34,453 bases of DNA. Origin: Erysipelotrichaceae bacterium (GTDB taxonomy: Bacteria; Bacillota_I; Bacilli_A; Erysipelotrichales; Erysipelotrichaceae). The stretch's first letter is position 1. Every line of letters begins with the position of its first letter. The DNA lies in NCBI GenBank assembly GCA_029227155.1, contig JAQXZJ010000055.1, positions 1 to 34,453 on the forward strand. Reading direction: 5' to 3'. Positions 25,642 to 34,435 of this stretch are shown here, one piece after another. The notes under the pieces are model-generated. The model saw only the letters and a program-made list of their open reading frames with translations. It was not told the origin of the DNA and ran no database searches. The position numbers and the translations under genes are program-made.

Positions 25642-25675
25642 ATTATATATTAACATTTCTTTTTATTTCTTACAA
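25642..25675 (-). promoter_or_regulatory. Promoter of the TetR/collagen-like operon
   Basis: Minus-strand TATAAT at 25647-25642 with a poor -35, or TTGTAA (25675-25670) with TAATAT (25652-25647) at a 17-nt spacer. Either places the inverted repeat over the transcription start. Confidence 0.5.
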
Positions 25676-25740
25676 TATTCTTTGAATCATGTACCATTAA
25701 TTCTTACAATTTTTATCTTAAATGGTTTTTTATTGCACCA

Positions 25741-25780
25741 AAAAAGGACATCGTCTTTCCTTTGACGTATGTCCTTTTTT
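25741..25780 (-). terminator. Intrinsic terminator after glgP
   Basis: AAAAGGACAT on the minus strand (about 25779-25769) pairs with ATGTCCTTTT (25751-25742), with GACG/CGTC pairs extending inward. A T-run follows. It begins within 6 nt of the glgP stop. Confidence 0.85.
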
Positions 25781-25783
25781 ATC

Positions 25784-28183
25784 TTATTCAAATTCAATTG
25801 GTTCCAAATGCCAGATATCATCACAATAGTTTTGAATAGTACGATCGGTAGAGAAGAAACCTGCTTTACCAATGTTGTATAAACAGCTTCTTAACCATTC
25901 TTCACGATTTCTATACTTCGCTTCAATTCTTTGTTGTGCTGTTACATAAGCATCAAAATCAGCCAATAACATATATTCATCATTACGATACAATAATTCA
26001 TCATAAATGATTTTAAATGTCAATGGATCTTCATGCCAAGTACCATCAATTAAAGAGTTTAGAACATCTTGAATCCGGCAATCACAAGTGTAATAAGTCC
26101 AAGCATTATAGCCTTCTTTTCTTAATGCTTGAATATCTTCTACTCGTAATCCAAAGATCACATCGTTTTCTTCACCAACCAAACCATGAATTTCAACATT
26201 TGCTCCATCGTAAGTACCAAGTGTAATTGCACCATTTAACATAAACTTCATGTTACCAGTACCACTTGCTTCTTTACCAGCTGTAGAAATTTGTTCGGAA
26301 ACATCAGCCGCATTCATCAAGATTTCTGCAACACTTACACTGTAGTTAGGAATAAATACTACCTTCATGAAACGATTCACTTGAGGGTCATTATTCACTT
26401 TCGCAGCCACTGCATGAATCAATTGAATGACAGATTTAGCAAATACATAAGCTGGAGCTGCTTTTGCTGCAAAGAAGAATGTTCTTGGATGCATCGTAAA
26501 GTCTGGATTAGATTTGATTTGTTGATACAAGTAAATAATATGCATCACATTCAATAATTGACGTTTATATGCATGTAACCGTTTCGCTTGCACATCAAAA
26601 ATTGAGTTGGTATCCACATCAATATCTAACGTTTTCTTAATATAAGCAGCTAAGATTTCTTTTCTTTGTTTCTTCACTTGGAAGAACTTTTCTTGTAATT
26701 CACGATCATCCACATGGGCAATCAACCGTTCTAAATCTTCTGGATGATTGATGTATGAATCTCCAATTGTTTCATTTAACAATTCACGTAATTGTGGATT
26801 AGAATATACCAACCAACGACGGTGTGTAACACCGTTGGTCTTATTGTTGAATTTTTCAGGGAAAATCTGATAGAAATCCTTCATAACATCATTTTTCAAG
26901 ATTTCTGTATGTAATGCTGCTACTCCATTTACAGAATATGCTGCAACAATCCCTAAATTAGCCATGTGAACTTGTCCTTCACGCAAAATCGCTACCCGAT
27001 TTGCCAAGTTAGAATCATGATATTTCTCATTTACTTCCCGAACAAAACGCGCATTGATTTCTTCAATCAACATATAAATTCTTGGCAATAATTTCTGTAC
27101 ATTTGCAATAGGCCAACGTTCCAATGCTTCTTGCATAACAGTGTGATTCGTATAAGCTACTGTATGAGTTACAATGTACCAAGCATCTTCCCATGAATAA
27201 TCATATTCATCTAATAGAATTCTCATCATTTCTGGAATCACTAGAATTGGATGGGTATCATTCATTTGAATACATACTTTTTCATGGAAGTTATCTAAGC
27301 TAGGATAAACACGTAAATGTGATTTTATAATTGCTTGAATTCCTGCAGATACAAAGAAGTATTCTTGTTTTAAACGTAAGAATTTTCCATGTTCCGTAGA
27401 ATCATCTGGATAAACGTTCTGACAAATTTCATTCACTTCTTGAATATATTGTTTAAAATCCTTTTCATCAATGTCTTCTGCCGCTTCTGCACTCCATAAA
27501 CGCAAAGAATTGGTTACCTTTGTACCATGTCCAACAATTGGCATATCGTAAGGCACTGCTCTTACAGTTTCTGCATCCACATGACGAACTTGCATATGTC
27601 CGTCTGCTCGACGAGACATTTCAATACGTCCCCAGAATTTTACATCAACCGCATGTTTTGGTTTCCGAATTTCCCATGGATTTCCGTATTTTAACCACAA
27701 ATCAGGAACTTCTACTTGACGACCATTTACAATTTTTTGTTTAAATAGTCCATATTGGTAACGAATACAGTTTCCACCACCTGGAAGTCCTAAAGAAGAT
27801 AATGAATCTAAGAAACAAGCAGCTAAACGACCTAAACCACCATTCCCTAAACCAGCATCACTTTCCATTTCTTCTAATTCATTTAGGTCAATATTCATAT
27901 CTTGAAGTCCTTCCTTCACGATATCATAGATTCCTAAATTCATTAGATTATTCGTTAAAAGACGCCCAATCAAAAATTCCATTGAAAAATAGAACATCTG
28001 ACGGTTTTGATGCTTCGCAACCATTTCTTTTGTATGTTTCCAATTCACACTCGCATAGTCACGAATCATCTCTCCTAACACAAGGAAACGCTCTGTCGCA
28101 TGAGACGCTTCCACCGAACGACCATAAGTTTCGACCATTCGTTGTGTATAGTCAGTAATAAATTCTTCTTTATTAGTAAACAT
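25784..28183 (-). CDS. glgP: Glycogen phosphorylase
   Basis: A 799-residue GT35 alpha-glucan phosphorylase that releases glucose-1-phosphate from glycogen ends. The pyridoxal-phosphate lysine is Lys646 in SGTGNMKFMLNGA, followed by the TLGTYDGANVE signature. The glucan and phosphate-site segments (LGNGGLGRLAACFLDS near 112, CIQMNDTHP near 304, NGVTHRRWL near 450) are present. The length is typical. An AGGGG site precedes the start, 15 nt after the glgB stop, so glgB and glgP are co-transcribed: branching and breakdown are made together, apart from glgCDA. Confidence 0.96.
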   Translation of the reverse strand: MFTNKEEFITDYTQRMVETYGRSVEASHATERFLVLGEMIRDYASVNWKHTKEMVAKHQNRQMFYFSMEFLIGRLLTNNLMNLGIYDIVKEGLQDMNIDLNELEEMESDAGLGNGGLGRLAACFLDSLSSLGLPGGGNCIRYQYGLFKQKIVNGRQVEVPDLWLKYGNPWEIRKPKHAVDVKFWGRIEMSRRADGHMQVRHVDAETVRAVPYDMPIVGHGTKVTNSLRLWSAEAAEDIDEKDFKQYIQEVNEICQNVYPDDSTEHGKFLRLKQEYFFVSAGIQAIIKSHLRVYPSLDNFHEKVCIQMNDTHPILVIPEMMRILLDEYDYSWEDAWYIVTHTVAYTNHTVMQEALERWPIANVQKLLPRIYMLIEEINARFVREVNEKYHDSNLANRVAILREGQVHMANLGIVAAYSVNGVAALHTEILKNDVMKDFYQIFPEKFNNKTNGVTHRRWLVYSNPQLRELLNETIGDSYINHPEDLERLIAHVDDRELQEKFFQVKKQRKEILAAYIKKTLDIDVDTNSIFDVQAKRLHAYKRQLLNVMHIIYLYQQIKSNPDFTMHPRTFFFAAKAAPAYVFAKSVIQLIHAVAAKVNNDPQVNRFMKVVFIPNYSVSVAEILMNAADVSEQISTAGKEASGTGNMKFMLNGAITLGTYDGANVEIHGLVGEENDVIFGLRVEDIQALRKEGYNAWTYYTCDCRIQDVLNSLIDGTWHEDPLTFKIIYDELLYRNDEYMLLADFDAYVTAQQRIEAKYRNREEWLRSCLYNIGKAGFFSTDRTIQNYCDDIWHLEPIEFE

Positions 28184-28198
28184 AAATTCCCCTTTCAG

Positions 28199-30124
28199 TT
28201 ACTTATTAGCTTTCGCCTCTTTTTTCGTTGATTTCGTCGTTTTCTTCACAACTTTCTTCTCAACCTTTTCACTATCTACTTTTTTCTTCGTAGTTTTTCT
28301 TGTCTTTTTCTTCTTACATTCAAAGATAATACCAGCAAATGGAGCCAACCGTAAAACTAAACTATTCTCAAATTGTTTAAATTGCTGTTTAACGCTCTTG
28401 ATTGGTTTAAAGTTACACATATTGCAACCATTATAGATATCTTTCTCTGTATTGTACATTTCCACATATTCTCCTGCATATGGAACCCCAATCGTAAATG
28501 TTTCATATGAAGCAGGTGTCATATTCAAGACAACTACAAAGCATCCATTTTCATCTTCCCGATAATATGAATATACGCTCTGATTTCCATTATCAGCATC
28601 AATCCATTGGAAACCGCGATAGTCATAATCATATTTGTAGAATGCACTGTTATATTGATAGATCTTCATCAAATCAACAACAGAACGTTCAAATGCACCA
28701 TGAGCTGGATATTTTAATAAGAACCAGTCAAGTTCCTTCTGCTCATCAAATTCCCTAAAATGACCAAATTCATTTCCCATAAAATTCAATTTCTTACCAG
28801 GATGGGTCATCATATATGTAAACAAATTTTTGCATTGAGCAAACTTTTGTTCGTAACTACCCCACATTTTATTGATGATACTAAGTTTACCATGTACCAC
28901 TTCATCGTGAGATAATGGCAATAAGAATCTTTCAGAATAGAAATATGCCATTGAGAAGGTTAAATCATTGTGATGGTATTTCCGATAGATCGGATCACGT
29001 TTGTAATATTTTAACGTGTCATTCATCCATCCCAAGTCCCATTTATAGTCGAAACCGAGTCCCATGTCAAGAGTAGAATGCGTAACTTTTGGATAATCGC
29101 TCGAATCTTCAGCAATTAACATCACAAATGGATACTTTTTCGACAAATTATAGTTCATTCTACGAACGAAATCTAAAGCACCTTGGTTTTCTCCACGGTT
29201 CTTATTTCCTTGCCAGTAAATAATATTACTGATTGCGTCCATCCGTAATCCATCAACATGATAACGATCTACCCAGAAAGAAGCACAAGACATTAAGAAA
29301 CTTCGTGTTGTTTCTTTCCATAAGTCAAAATTATAACTTCCCCATTCACTATGAGCATCGGCATCATTTGGATATTCATATACATGAGAACCATCAAAGT
29401 TTACTAATCCATAAGCATCACTAGCAAAATGAACAGGTACAAAATCCATAATGACCCCAATTCCTGCATTATGACAAGCATCCACAAAATGTTGGAAATC
29501 ATAAACTGTTCCATATCGTGATGTTAAACTATAAAAACCAAAAATCTGATAACCCCAAGAACCATCAAATGGATGTGCACTTAAAGGCATCATCTCTATA
29601 TGAGTAAAACCATGTTCCTTTACATAAGGAATCAATTCTTCTTCTAACTTCTGATAGGTATACCAGTTTCCTAATACATCCCGTTTCCATCCTCCAGCAT
29701 GAACTTCATAAATACTAACAGGACGATCATAGTTTTTGGTTCTTTGTTCAGTCCATTCTTTATCCGTCCATTGATAATTTGCGGTATTTACGATAATACT
29801 TCCCCATTTAGGGCGCAATTCACTGTATGTTGCATAAGGGTCTGCTTTTTCTACCCAACCATTCCCTGTTTCTATGCGATATTTATATACTTGGAATTCT
29901 TTTGCTTCTGGAATTAATGTTGACCATACACCACGATAGTCTACTTTTTCCATCCAACCACAATTTCCATTCCATCCATTGAAGTCACCTGCAACCTGAA
30001 CATTTTTAGCATTCGGAGCATAAACCGTAAAACGAACCCCTGTTTCTTCTAGATGTGCTCCAAATAATTGATACGCATCTATACAATGTCCTGAAAAAAA
30101 AGAGTTGATTAGATCATAATTCAT
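28199..30124 (-). CDS. glgB: 1,4-alpha-glucan branching enzyme with a lysine-rich C-terminal tail
   Basis: A 641-residue GH13 branching enzyme that makes alpha-1,6 branch points in glycogen. A CBM48 N-terminal domain (about 15-115, GVRFTVYAPNAKNVQVAGDF) precedes the catalytic barrel. Catalytic residues by reading: nucleophile Asp296 (GLRMDAI), acid Glu339 (LIAEDSS) and Asp407 (LSHDEVVHG). After the usual end of the family, near residue 602, comes a 39-residue tail with about 18 lysines, plus Thr and Val, like a histone H1 tail. The ATG at 30124 is used because an ATG at 30139 overlaps the GGAGG site. A weak promoter (TTGAAG near 30190 and TATATT near 30165, spacer 19) may precede it. Confidence 0.95.
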   Translation of the reverse strand: MNYDLINSFFSGHCIDAYQLFGAHLEETGVRFTVYAPNAKNVQVAGDFNGWNGNCGWMEKVDYRGVWSTLIPEAKEFQVYKYRIETGNGWVEKADPYATYSELRPKWGSIIVNTANYQWTDKEWTEQRTKNYDRPVSIYEVHAGGWKRDVLGNWYTYQKLEEELIPYVKEHGFTHIEMMPLSAHPFDGSWGYQIFGFYSLTSRYGTVYDFQHFVDACHNAGIGVIMDFVPVHFASDAYGLVNFDGSHVYEYPNDADAHSEWGSYNFDLWKETTRSFLMSCASFWVDRYHVDGLRMDAISNIIYWQGNKNRGENQGALDFVRRMNYNLSKKYPFVMLIAEDSSDYPKVTHSTLDMGLGFDYKWDLGWMNDTLKYYKRDPIYRKYHHNDLTFSMAYFYSERFLLPLSHDEVVHGKLSIINKMWGSYEQKFAQCKNLFTYMMTHPGKKLNFMGNEFGHFREFDEQKELDWFLLKYPAHGAFERSVVDLMKIYQYNSAFYKYDYDYRGFQWIDADNGNQSVYSYYREDENGCFVVVLNMTPASYETFTIGVPYAGEYVEMYNTEKDIYNGCNMCNFKPIKSVKQQFKQFENSLVLRLAPFAGIIFECKKKKTRKTTKKKVDSEKVEKKVVKKTTKSTKKEAKANK

Positions 30125-30196
30125 ATAGCTAACCTCCATTATTTAGTTATTATTAGTGTAATATATTTTGCATAAAATTTCCACCTTCAAGATAAT

Positions 30197-30230
30197 GAAA
30201 AAAGCGGTTGGTTTTTTGACCAATCGCTTT
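30197..30230 (-). terminator. Intrinsic terminator after pgm
   Basis: Minus-strand AAAGCGATTGGT (30230-30219), loop CAAAAA, ACCAACCGCTTT (30212-30201), then a TTT run. The pgm stop codon overlaps the first stem arm. Confidence 0.85.
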
Positions 30231-31923
30231 ATTTGATTAACTCATCAATTGCTGCATATAAGGTTTCAATCTTCGCATGAACATCGTCACTAGAAGCACC
30301 CTTAATGCAATAGTAGAACTTACATTTTGGTTCTGTACCACTTGGACGAATTGCAATCCAAGAGCCATCTTCTAAATAGTATTTCAATACTTCAGAAGTT
30401 GGGAATCCTTCTAGATCACTCATCATACCATTTACCAACACTTTTTGAGTACCATAGTCTTCATACTTCACAACTGCATATGCACCGATATGACTAGGAA
30501 TATGATCACGTAAGCGTTGTAACATTGCCTTCATATTGGCAGCACCTTCACTACCCTTAAAGACAATTGATTTCTGAGTTTCTAAATACCATCCATGACG
30601 AGCATATAAATCATGTAATACATCAATTAATGTTTTTCCTTGTTTCTTGTAATAGTTTGCACATTCAGCCAACATCATGCAAGCTTGCATTGCATCTTTA
30701 TCTCGTACAAATGGTTTTACTAAGCAACCATAGCTTTCTTCATATCCAAAGACAAATTCTTTTTCATTGGTCTTTTCGTATTTTGCTACTTTATCACCAA
30801 TGAACTTAAATCCGGTTAATGTCTTTTCAGTTTCTACTCCATAATAAGTCGCAATTGCTTCCCCTAAATCAGAGGTAACAACCGTATTAAACATAACAGG
30901 ATGTTCAGGCATTAAACCAAGTTCTTTTCTTTGTGAGAAAACATATTCCAAAAGAACAGCAGCAGATTGGTTACCTGTCATTAATTGATATTCTCCATCT
31001 TGTTTAACAGCAACACCCAAACGGTCAGCATCCGGGTCTGTTGTTAAAACGATATCTGCATCAACTCTTCTTGCATAATCAATCGCAAGTTCATATGCTT
31101 TTGGTTCCTCAGGGTTTGGAGACAATGTATTTGAGAATGCAGGATCTGGATTACATTGTTCTTCTACATAAACAACATCATAACCTACCCGTTTGAATAG
31201 TTCATGAATAGATTCATTTGCTGTACCATGTTGAGGAGTAAATACCATTCTAAAATTATCTTTTGGTAATTCTGGATGCAATTGAATCGTCATGACTTCA
31301 TCCAAATAAGGAGCATCTACTTCTACATCAATCATATGAATCAAAGATTCTTGTTCTTTTGTTAATGTAACATCAATACGTAATTCATCTTCTACTTCAT
31401 TGACATGATCAATGACACCTTTTACTAAATGAGGAACTAACTGACAACCATTTTCATCATATAGTTTATATCCATTATATTCTTTTGGATTATGAGAAGC
31501 AGTAATAACGATACCACCAAAACAATGTAAATGACGTACAGCATAAGATAATTCTGGTGTTGGACGTAATGATGTGAATACATAACTCTTAATATTATAC
31601 ATTGCTAGTAAACGTGCAGATTCCATAGCGAATTCTTTTGACATAAAACGATTATCATAAGCAATTGCTACTCCACGTTCCATTGCCTCTGTTCCATGAT
31701 CTACAATGTATTTCGCAAATCCTAAATTTGCTTTACGAATAGTATAAATGTTCAAACGATTAGTACCAGCACCTAATACTCCACGCATACCAGCGGTACC
31801 AAATTCAACATTTGTATAGAATGCATCATTTTTATCTGATTCACTCATATGTAGTAGTTCTTCTTTCAATTCTGGGTCTAATCCTTCAAAATTGAGCCAA
31901 TGTTGATATTTTGTTTCAATCAT
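30229..31923 (-). CDS. pgm: Phosphoglucomutase / phosphomannomutase
   Basis: A 564-residue alpha-D-phosphohexomutase that interconverts glucose-6-P and glucose-1-P, the link between glycolysis and glycogen. The catalytic phosphoserine is Ser143 in TASHNP, metal-binding DPDADR is at 296-301, and the sugar-binding GYEESYG lies near 395. The phosphate-site SGTEPKCKFY near 528 ends the protein. Length and motifs fit the PgcA-type bacterial enzymes; some also act on mannose phosphates. The AAAGGAAATATT site lies just after the ptsH terminator, with no space for a promoter, so expression must come through ptsH. Confidence 0.95.
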   Translation of the reverse strand: MIETKYQHWLNFEGLDPELKEELLHMSESDKNDAFYTNVEFGTAGMRGVLGAGTNRLNIYTIRKANLGFAKYIVDHGTEAMERGVAIAYDNRFMSKEFAMESARLLAMYNIKSYVFTSLRPTPELSYAVRHLHCFGGIVITASHNPKEYNGYKLYDENGCQLVPHLVKGVIDHVNEVEDELRIDVTLTKEQESLIHMIDVEVDAPYLDEVMTIQLHPELPKDNFRMVFTPQHGTANESIHELFKRVGYDVVYVEEQCNPDPAFSNTLSPNPEEPKAYELAIDYARRVDADIVLTTDPDADRLGVAVKQDGEYQLMTGNQSAAVLLEYVFSQRKELGLMPEHPVMFNTVVTSDLGEAIATYYGVETEKTLTGFKFIGDKVAKYEKTNEKEFVFGYEESYGCLVKPFVRDKDAMQACMMLAECANYYKKQGKTLIDVLHDLYARHGWYLETQKSIVFKGSEGAANMKAMLQRLRDHIPSHIGAYAVVKYEDYGTQKVLVNGMMSDLEGFPTSEVLKYYLEDGSWIAIRPSGTEPKCKFYYCIKGASSDDVHAKIETLYAAIDELIK

Positions 31924-31939
31924 AATATTTCCTTTCTTT

Positions 31940-31968
31940 TAAAAAAAGGAAGATGTTTCCATCTTCCT
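31940..31968 (-). terminator. Terminator between ptsH and pgm
   Basis: Minus-strand AGGAAGAT (31968-31961), loop GGAAAC, ATCTTCCT (31954-31947), then TTTTTTT. pgm starts 17 nt after the T-run, so read-through of this hairpin would set the ratio of HPr to Pgm. Confidence 0.8.
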
Positions 31969-31980
31969 CTTCGTTCAAAC

Positions 31981-32247
31981 CTATGCGATTACTTTGTAAC
32001 TACGTAGAACGTCTTCGATAGAAGCAATTGCAACATCTTCGTCTTCACCTTCACAACTGATAACGATTTCAGATTGTGTAGGGATTCCTAATGACATAAC
32101 TCCCATGATTGATTTCATGTTTACTGAACGTCCTTTGTAAGAAATGTTAACGTCACTCTTGCATTTGCTAGCTGCGTTAACTGCGATTGTTGCAGGACGT
32201 GCATGTAATCCAACTGGATCTACCACTAAAACTGTAATTTCTTTCAT
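31981..32247 (-). CDS. ptsH: HPr, phosphocarrier protein of the PTS
   Basis: An 88-residue HPr. The PEP-dependent phosphorylation site His15 lies in GLHARPAT. The regulatory Ser46 lies in NMKSIMGV and is the target of HPr kinase in Firmicutes; HPr(Ser-P) is the co-repressor/co-activator of CcpA. Both sites are intact, so this is true HPr and not Crh. The usual partner ptsI does not follow; pgm does. The GGAGG site lies 8 nt before the start. A cre site stands upstream of its promoter, so CcpA with HPr(Ser-P) may control HPr synthesis itself. Confidence 0.95.
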   Translation of the reverse strand: MKEITVLVVDPVGLHARPATIAVNAASKCKSDVNISYKGRSVNMKSIMGVMSLGIPTQSEIVISCEGEDEDVAIASIEDVLRSYKVIA

Positions 32248-32274
32248 AATAAACCTCCGTCTAATTTCATTATT

Positions 32275-32303
32275 ATTCTATCTCATTTTTATTTAATTTA
32301 CAA
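32275..32303 (-). promoter_or_regulatory. Promoter of ptsH-pgm
   Basis: Minus-strand TTGTAA (32303-32298) and TAGAAT (32280-32275) with a 17-nt spacer; start near 32268. Confidence 0.65.
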
Positions 32304-32311
32304 CACGAAAA

Positions 32312-32326
32312 AGATAACGCTTACAT
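32312..32326 (-). promoter_or_regulatory. cre site (CcpA operator) upstream of ptsH
   Basis: Minus-strand ATGTAAGCGTTATCT satisfies every fixed position of WTGNAANCGNWNNCW. It begins 31 nt upstream of the -10 box, the same distance as at glgC. Confidence 0.65.
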
Positions 32327-32337
32327 AAAAACATAAT

Positions 32338-33195
32338 TTATTTTTTAGTAATCAGAATTTGATTCTGATAAGGATATGGAATTTCGATTCCTACCTCATC
32401 AAATTTCTGTTTTACAGCCTTCCGAATATCAGATAAATACTGTGATTTTTGTTCAAATTTACGTATCCATAAAATGGTACGTAAACAAATCGCATATTCT
32501 CCTAGTTCCTGTACCCGTACCGTTACAGCATCTGCGTCATTTTTCTTTTCTGATGCCGTTCGATGATCGTAGAAATATGGATGTTGTTGAACAATTTCTT
32601 TAATCAATGAAATAGCTTGATCAATATCACTGTCATAACTGATACCAATATCCAAAAAGACGCATTGAGTATCTCCTTTGGTATAGTTTTCAATTACTGA
32701 GGAATTCATCGTCTGATTTGGCACAATGTAATTGTGATTTTCAAACGTTCGTAGTACCGTATGTCTTAATTCGATTCGTTCTACAAATCCTTCTGCATTA
32801 TTGTCTACACAGCGAACATAATCTCCAACCTCAAATGGTTTGTTCCAAGCAATAAATACGCCACTGATTACATTTCCAATAGCATCTTGGGCAGCTAACC
32901 CAAATACCACAACGATAACACCGGAACTAGAAAATAAGAAAACTGCTAAATCTTCTAGTCCTTTGATCTGTCTTGTTGCTAAAAGGATTCCAATACACCA
33001 AATTACAATTCTGGTAATCTTGATAATAATCTCTTTATTCGTTGTTTTTAACGAACGCTTCAACAATGAACGCACAAATGCAGAAATAATCGCTGTTACA
33101 ACTAGCATGAAAAGAATCGCTAGGATGGAGGATAAAGCATCTTGAACAAACAAGCCATCCAAACTAGATAACCAAGTTCTCCATTGTTCCATCAT
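32338..33195 (-). CDS. Small-conductance mechanosensitive channel, MscS family
   Basis: A 285-residue MscS-type channel that opens under membrane tension to release solutes after osmotic down-shock. Three membrane helices lie at about 16-45, 60-76 and 85-115. The pore helix reads FGLAAQDAIGNVISGVF near residues 98-114. The cytoplasmic beta domain follows (PFEVGDYVRCVDNNAEGFVERIELRHTVLRT, then the YIVPN motif near 157). The size is close to E. coli MscS. The start overlaps the stop of the FemABX gene (ATGATG) with a GAGGG site 8 nt away, so the two are translationally coupled. No clear terminator is visible before the ptsH promoter. Confidence 0.92.
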   Translation of the reverse strand: MMEQWRTWLSSLDGLFVQDALSSILAILFMLVVTAIISAFVRSLLKRSLKTTNKEIIIKITRIVIWCIGILLATRQIKGLEDLAVFLFSSSGVIVVVFGLAAQDAIGNVISGVFIAWNKPFEVGDYVRCVDNNAEGFVERIELRHTVLRTFENHNYIVPNQTMNSSVIENYTKGDTQCVFLDIGISYDSDIDQAISLIKEIVQQHPYFYDHRTASEKKNDADAVTVRVQELGEYAICLRTILWIRKFEQKSQYLSDIRKAVKQKFDEVGIEIPYPYQNQILITKK

Positions 33196-34427
33196 GATTG
33201 TTTCCCTCTTTTTCCTATAGATTTAATCAATTTTCGAGCATAAGGTAACGCTTTTTGGAATAGTTGATAGGTTAAAGGAAGAATCGGCAGGTCAAATTCC
33301 CCTAAGTATTCTTCAAATACTGGTAAAAATGTTTCCTTGAATGTTGTTAATCCATCATCCAATGTTCCTTGTACTCCACCAAAATTACATTTTGAGCATC
33401 CTTGTTCTTCTGCCCATTCAATTGCTCGCAAATATGATACATAGCTTCCATAATATTTGTTATATTTTTCATCCATTCCTGCATATAACAGTTCAGAAGT
33501 ATGTTTATCTTTACAAATCAAAGAACCAGAGATATAAGCAATATCTCCATCAATTGGAATATTTTCCTCCAGTCTTTTAATTTCATTTTCTAATCCTAGA
33601 ATCTTTTGTCGGATCGGAACCATTTTCTTTTCTGATTTTGGATTCGCAATCAAATCATCTTGAATTCTTTGCAATTCCTCTTTTGCTTGTGCTAACAGTT
33701 CCTTTTGATTGATATACGTCAAGAAAATGGCACAATCATCTTGATATGTATCTAATAATTTTTTAAAGTAAGCCTCATTTCGTAAAGCAACTCCTTTACG
33801 GTCTCCTGTTTTCTTTAATAGATCCGCAAAGATCGCTAAACCTTCTTCTTTTACTTGCTTGATTTGTACTCCTTTATTTTTAGCTCGTTGTAAATTCTTT
33901 TTAAGGTTCGTACTTGGATGTTCTCTCCATCCTTCATGATAATAGAAAACAGCTTGAGTACGTGGTTGCGTGACTTCATACATATCCATGTTATATCCAT
34001 AGTGATAAGCCCCTATTTTTTTCAAATACTCACATACTGGATGCTCATCCGTTTTGGTTTGTGTATGTTCTTTTAATAAGAAAGAATCATAGATAACCAG
34101 TGGGTCAAATTTAATACAGATAGCTTTTTGTTTTTTCCCATAAGCCTTTAATGACTGAAAATAAAAAGAAACCAACTCCTCATTCTGATAATCCATTAAT
34201 GGTCCACGAGGAATATAGTATAATCGATATCCCAAAGGCAATTCTTTGACCAAGACCATTGCACTTGCGACAATCACACCATTTTCCTGTACACTGGTAA
34301 ACAAATGTCCCCAGTTATCCTTAACCTTTGACCATTTGCTTCCTTGCAAAATCGATGCTAATGGATGTTCTTGAACAAAGGAATCAAATTGCTCGATATC
34401 AGTATCGACATTAAATTGATATTGAAT
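33192..34427 (-). CDS. FemABX-family peptidoglycan bridge peptidyltransferase
   Basis: A protein of about 411 residues that uses aminoacyl-tRNA to add amino acids to the lipid II side chain, outside the ribosome. It has two GNAT-like domains (QGSKWSKVKDNWG near 28-40; YYIPRGPLMDY near 70; CNFGGVQGTLDDGL near 350). These are split by a coiled-coil arm (about 240-290, LLAQAKEELQRIQ onward) as in FemA/FemX. A TTG at 34349 could start it, but 26 further codons in frame encode the N-terminal beta strand expected for the family (QYQFNVDTDIEQFDSFV). They end at an ATT directly behind AGGAGG, with a stop codon just beyond. I therefore propose AUU at 34427. The added amino acid cannot be told. Confidence 0.8.
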   Translation of the reverse strand: MQYQFNVDTDIEQFDSFVQEHPLASILQGSKWSKVKDNWGHLFTSVQENGVIVASAMVLVKELPLGYRLYYIPRGPLMDYQNEELVSFYFQSLKAYGKKQKAICIKFDPLVIYDSFLLKEHTQTKTDEHPVCEYLKKIGAYHYGYNMDMYEVTQPRTQAVFYYHEGWREHPSTNLKKNLQRAKNKGVQIKQVKEEGLAIFADLLKKTGDRKGVALRNEAYFKKLLDTYQDDCAIFLTYINQKELLAQAKEELQRIQDDLIANPKSEKKMVPIRQKILGLENEIKRLEENIPIDGDIAYISGSLICKDKHTSELLYAGMDEKYNKYYGSYVSYLRAIEWAEEQGCSKCNFGGVQGTLDDGLTTFKETFLPVFEEYLGEFDLPILPLTYQLFQKALPYARKLIKSIGKRGKQS

Positions 34428-34435
34428 AAATCCTC

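Noticed and set aside
34349-34351. TTG at 34349 as the start of the FemABX gene
   Set aside because: It would delete the first strand of the fold, and it has no ribosome binding site, whereas AGGAGG lies directly before the ATT further upstream.
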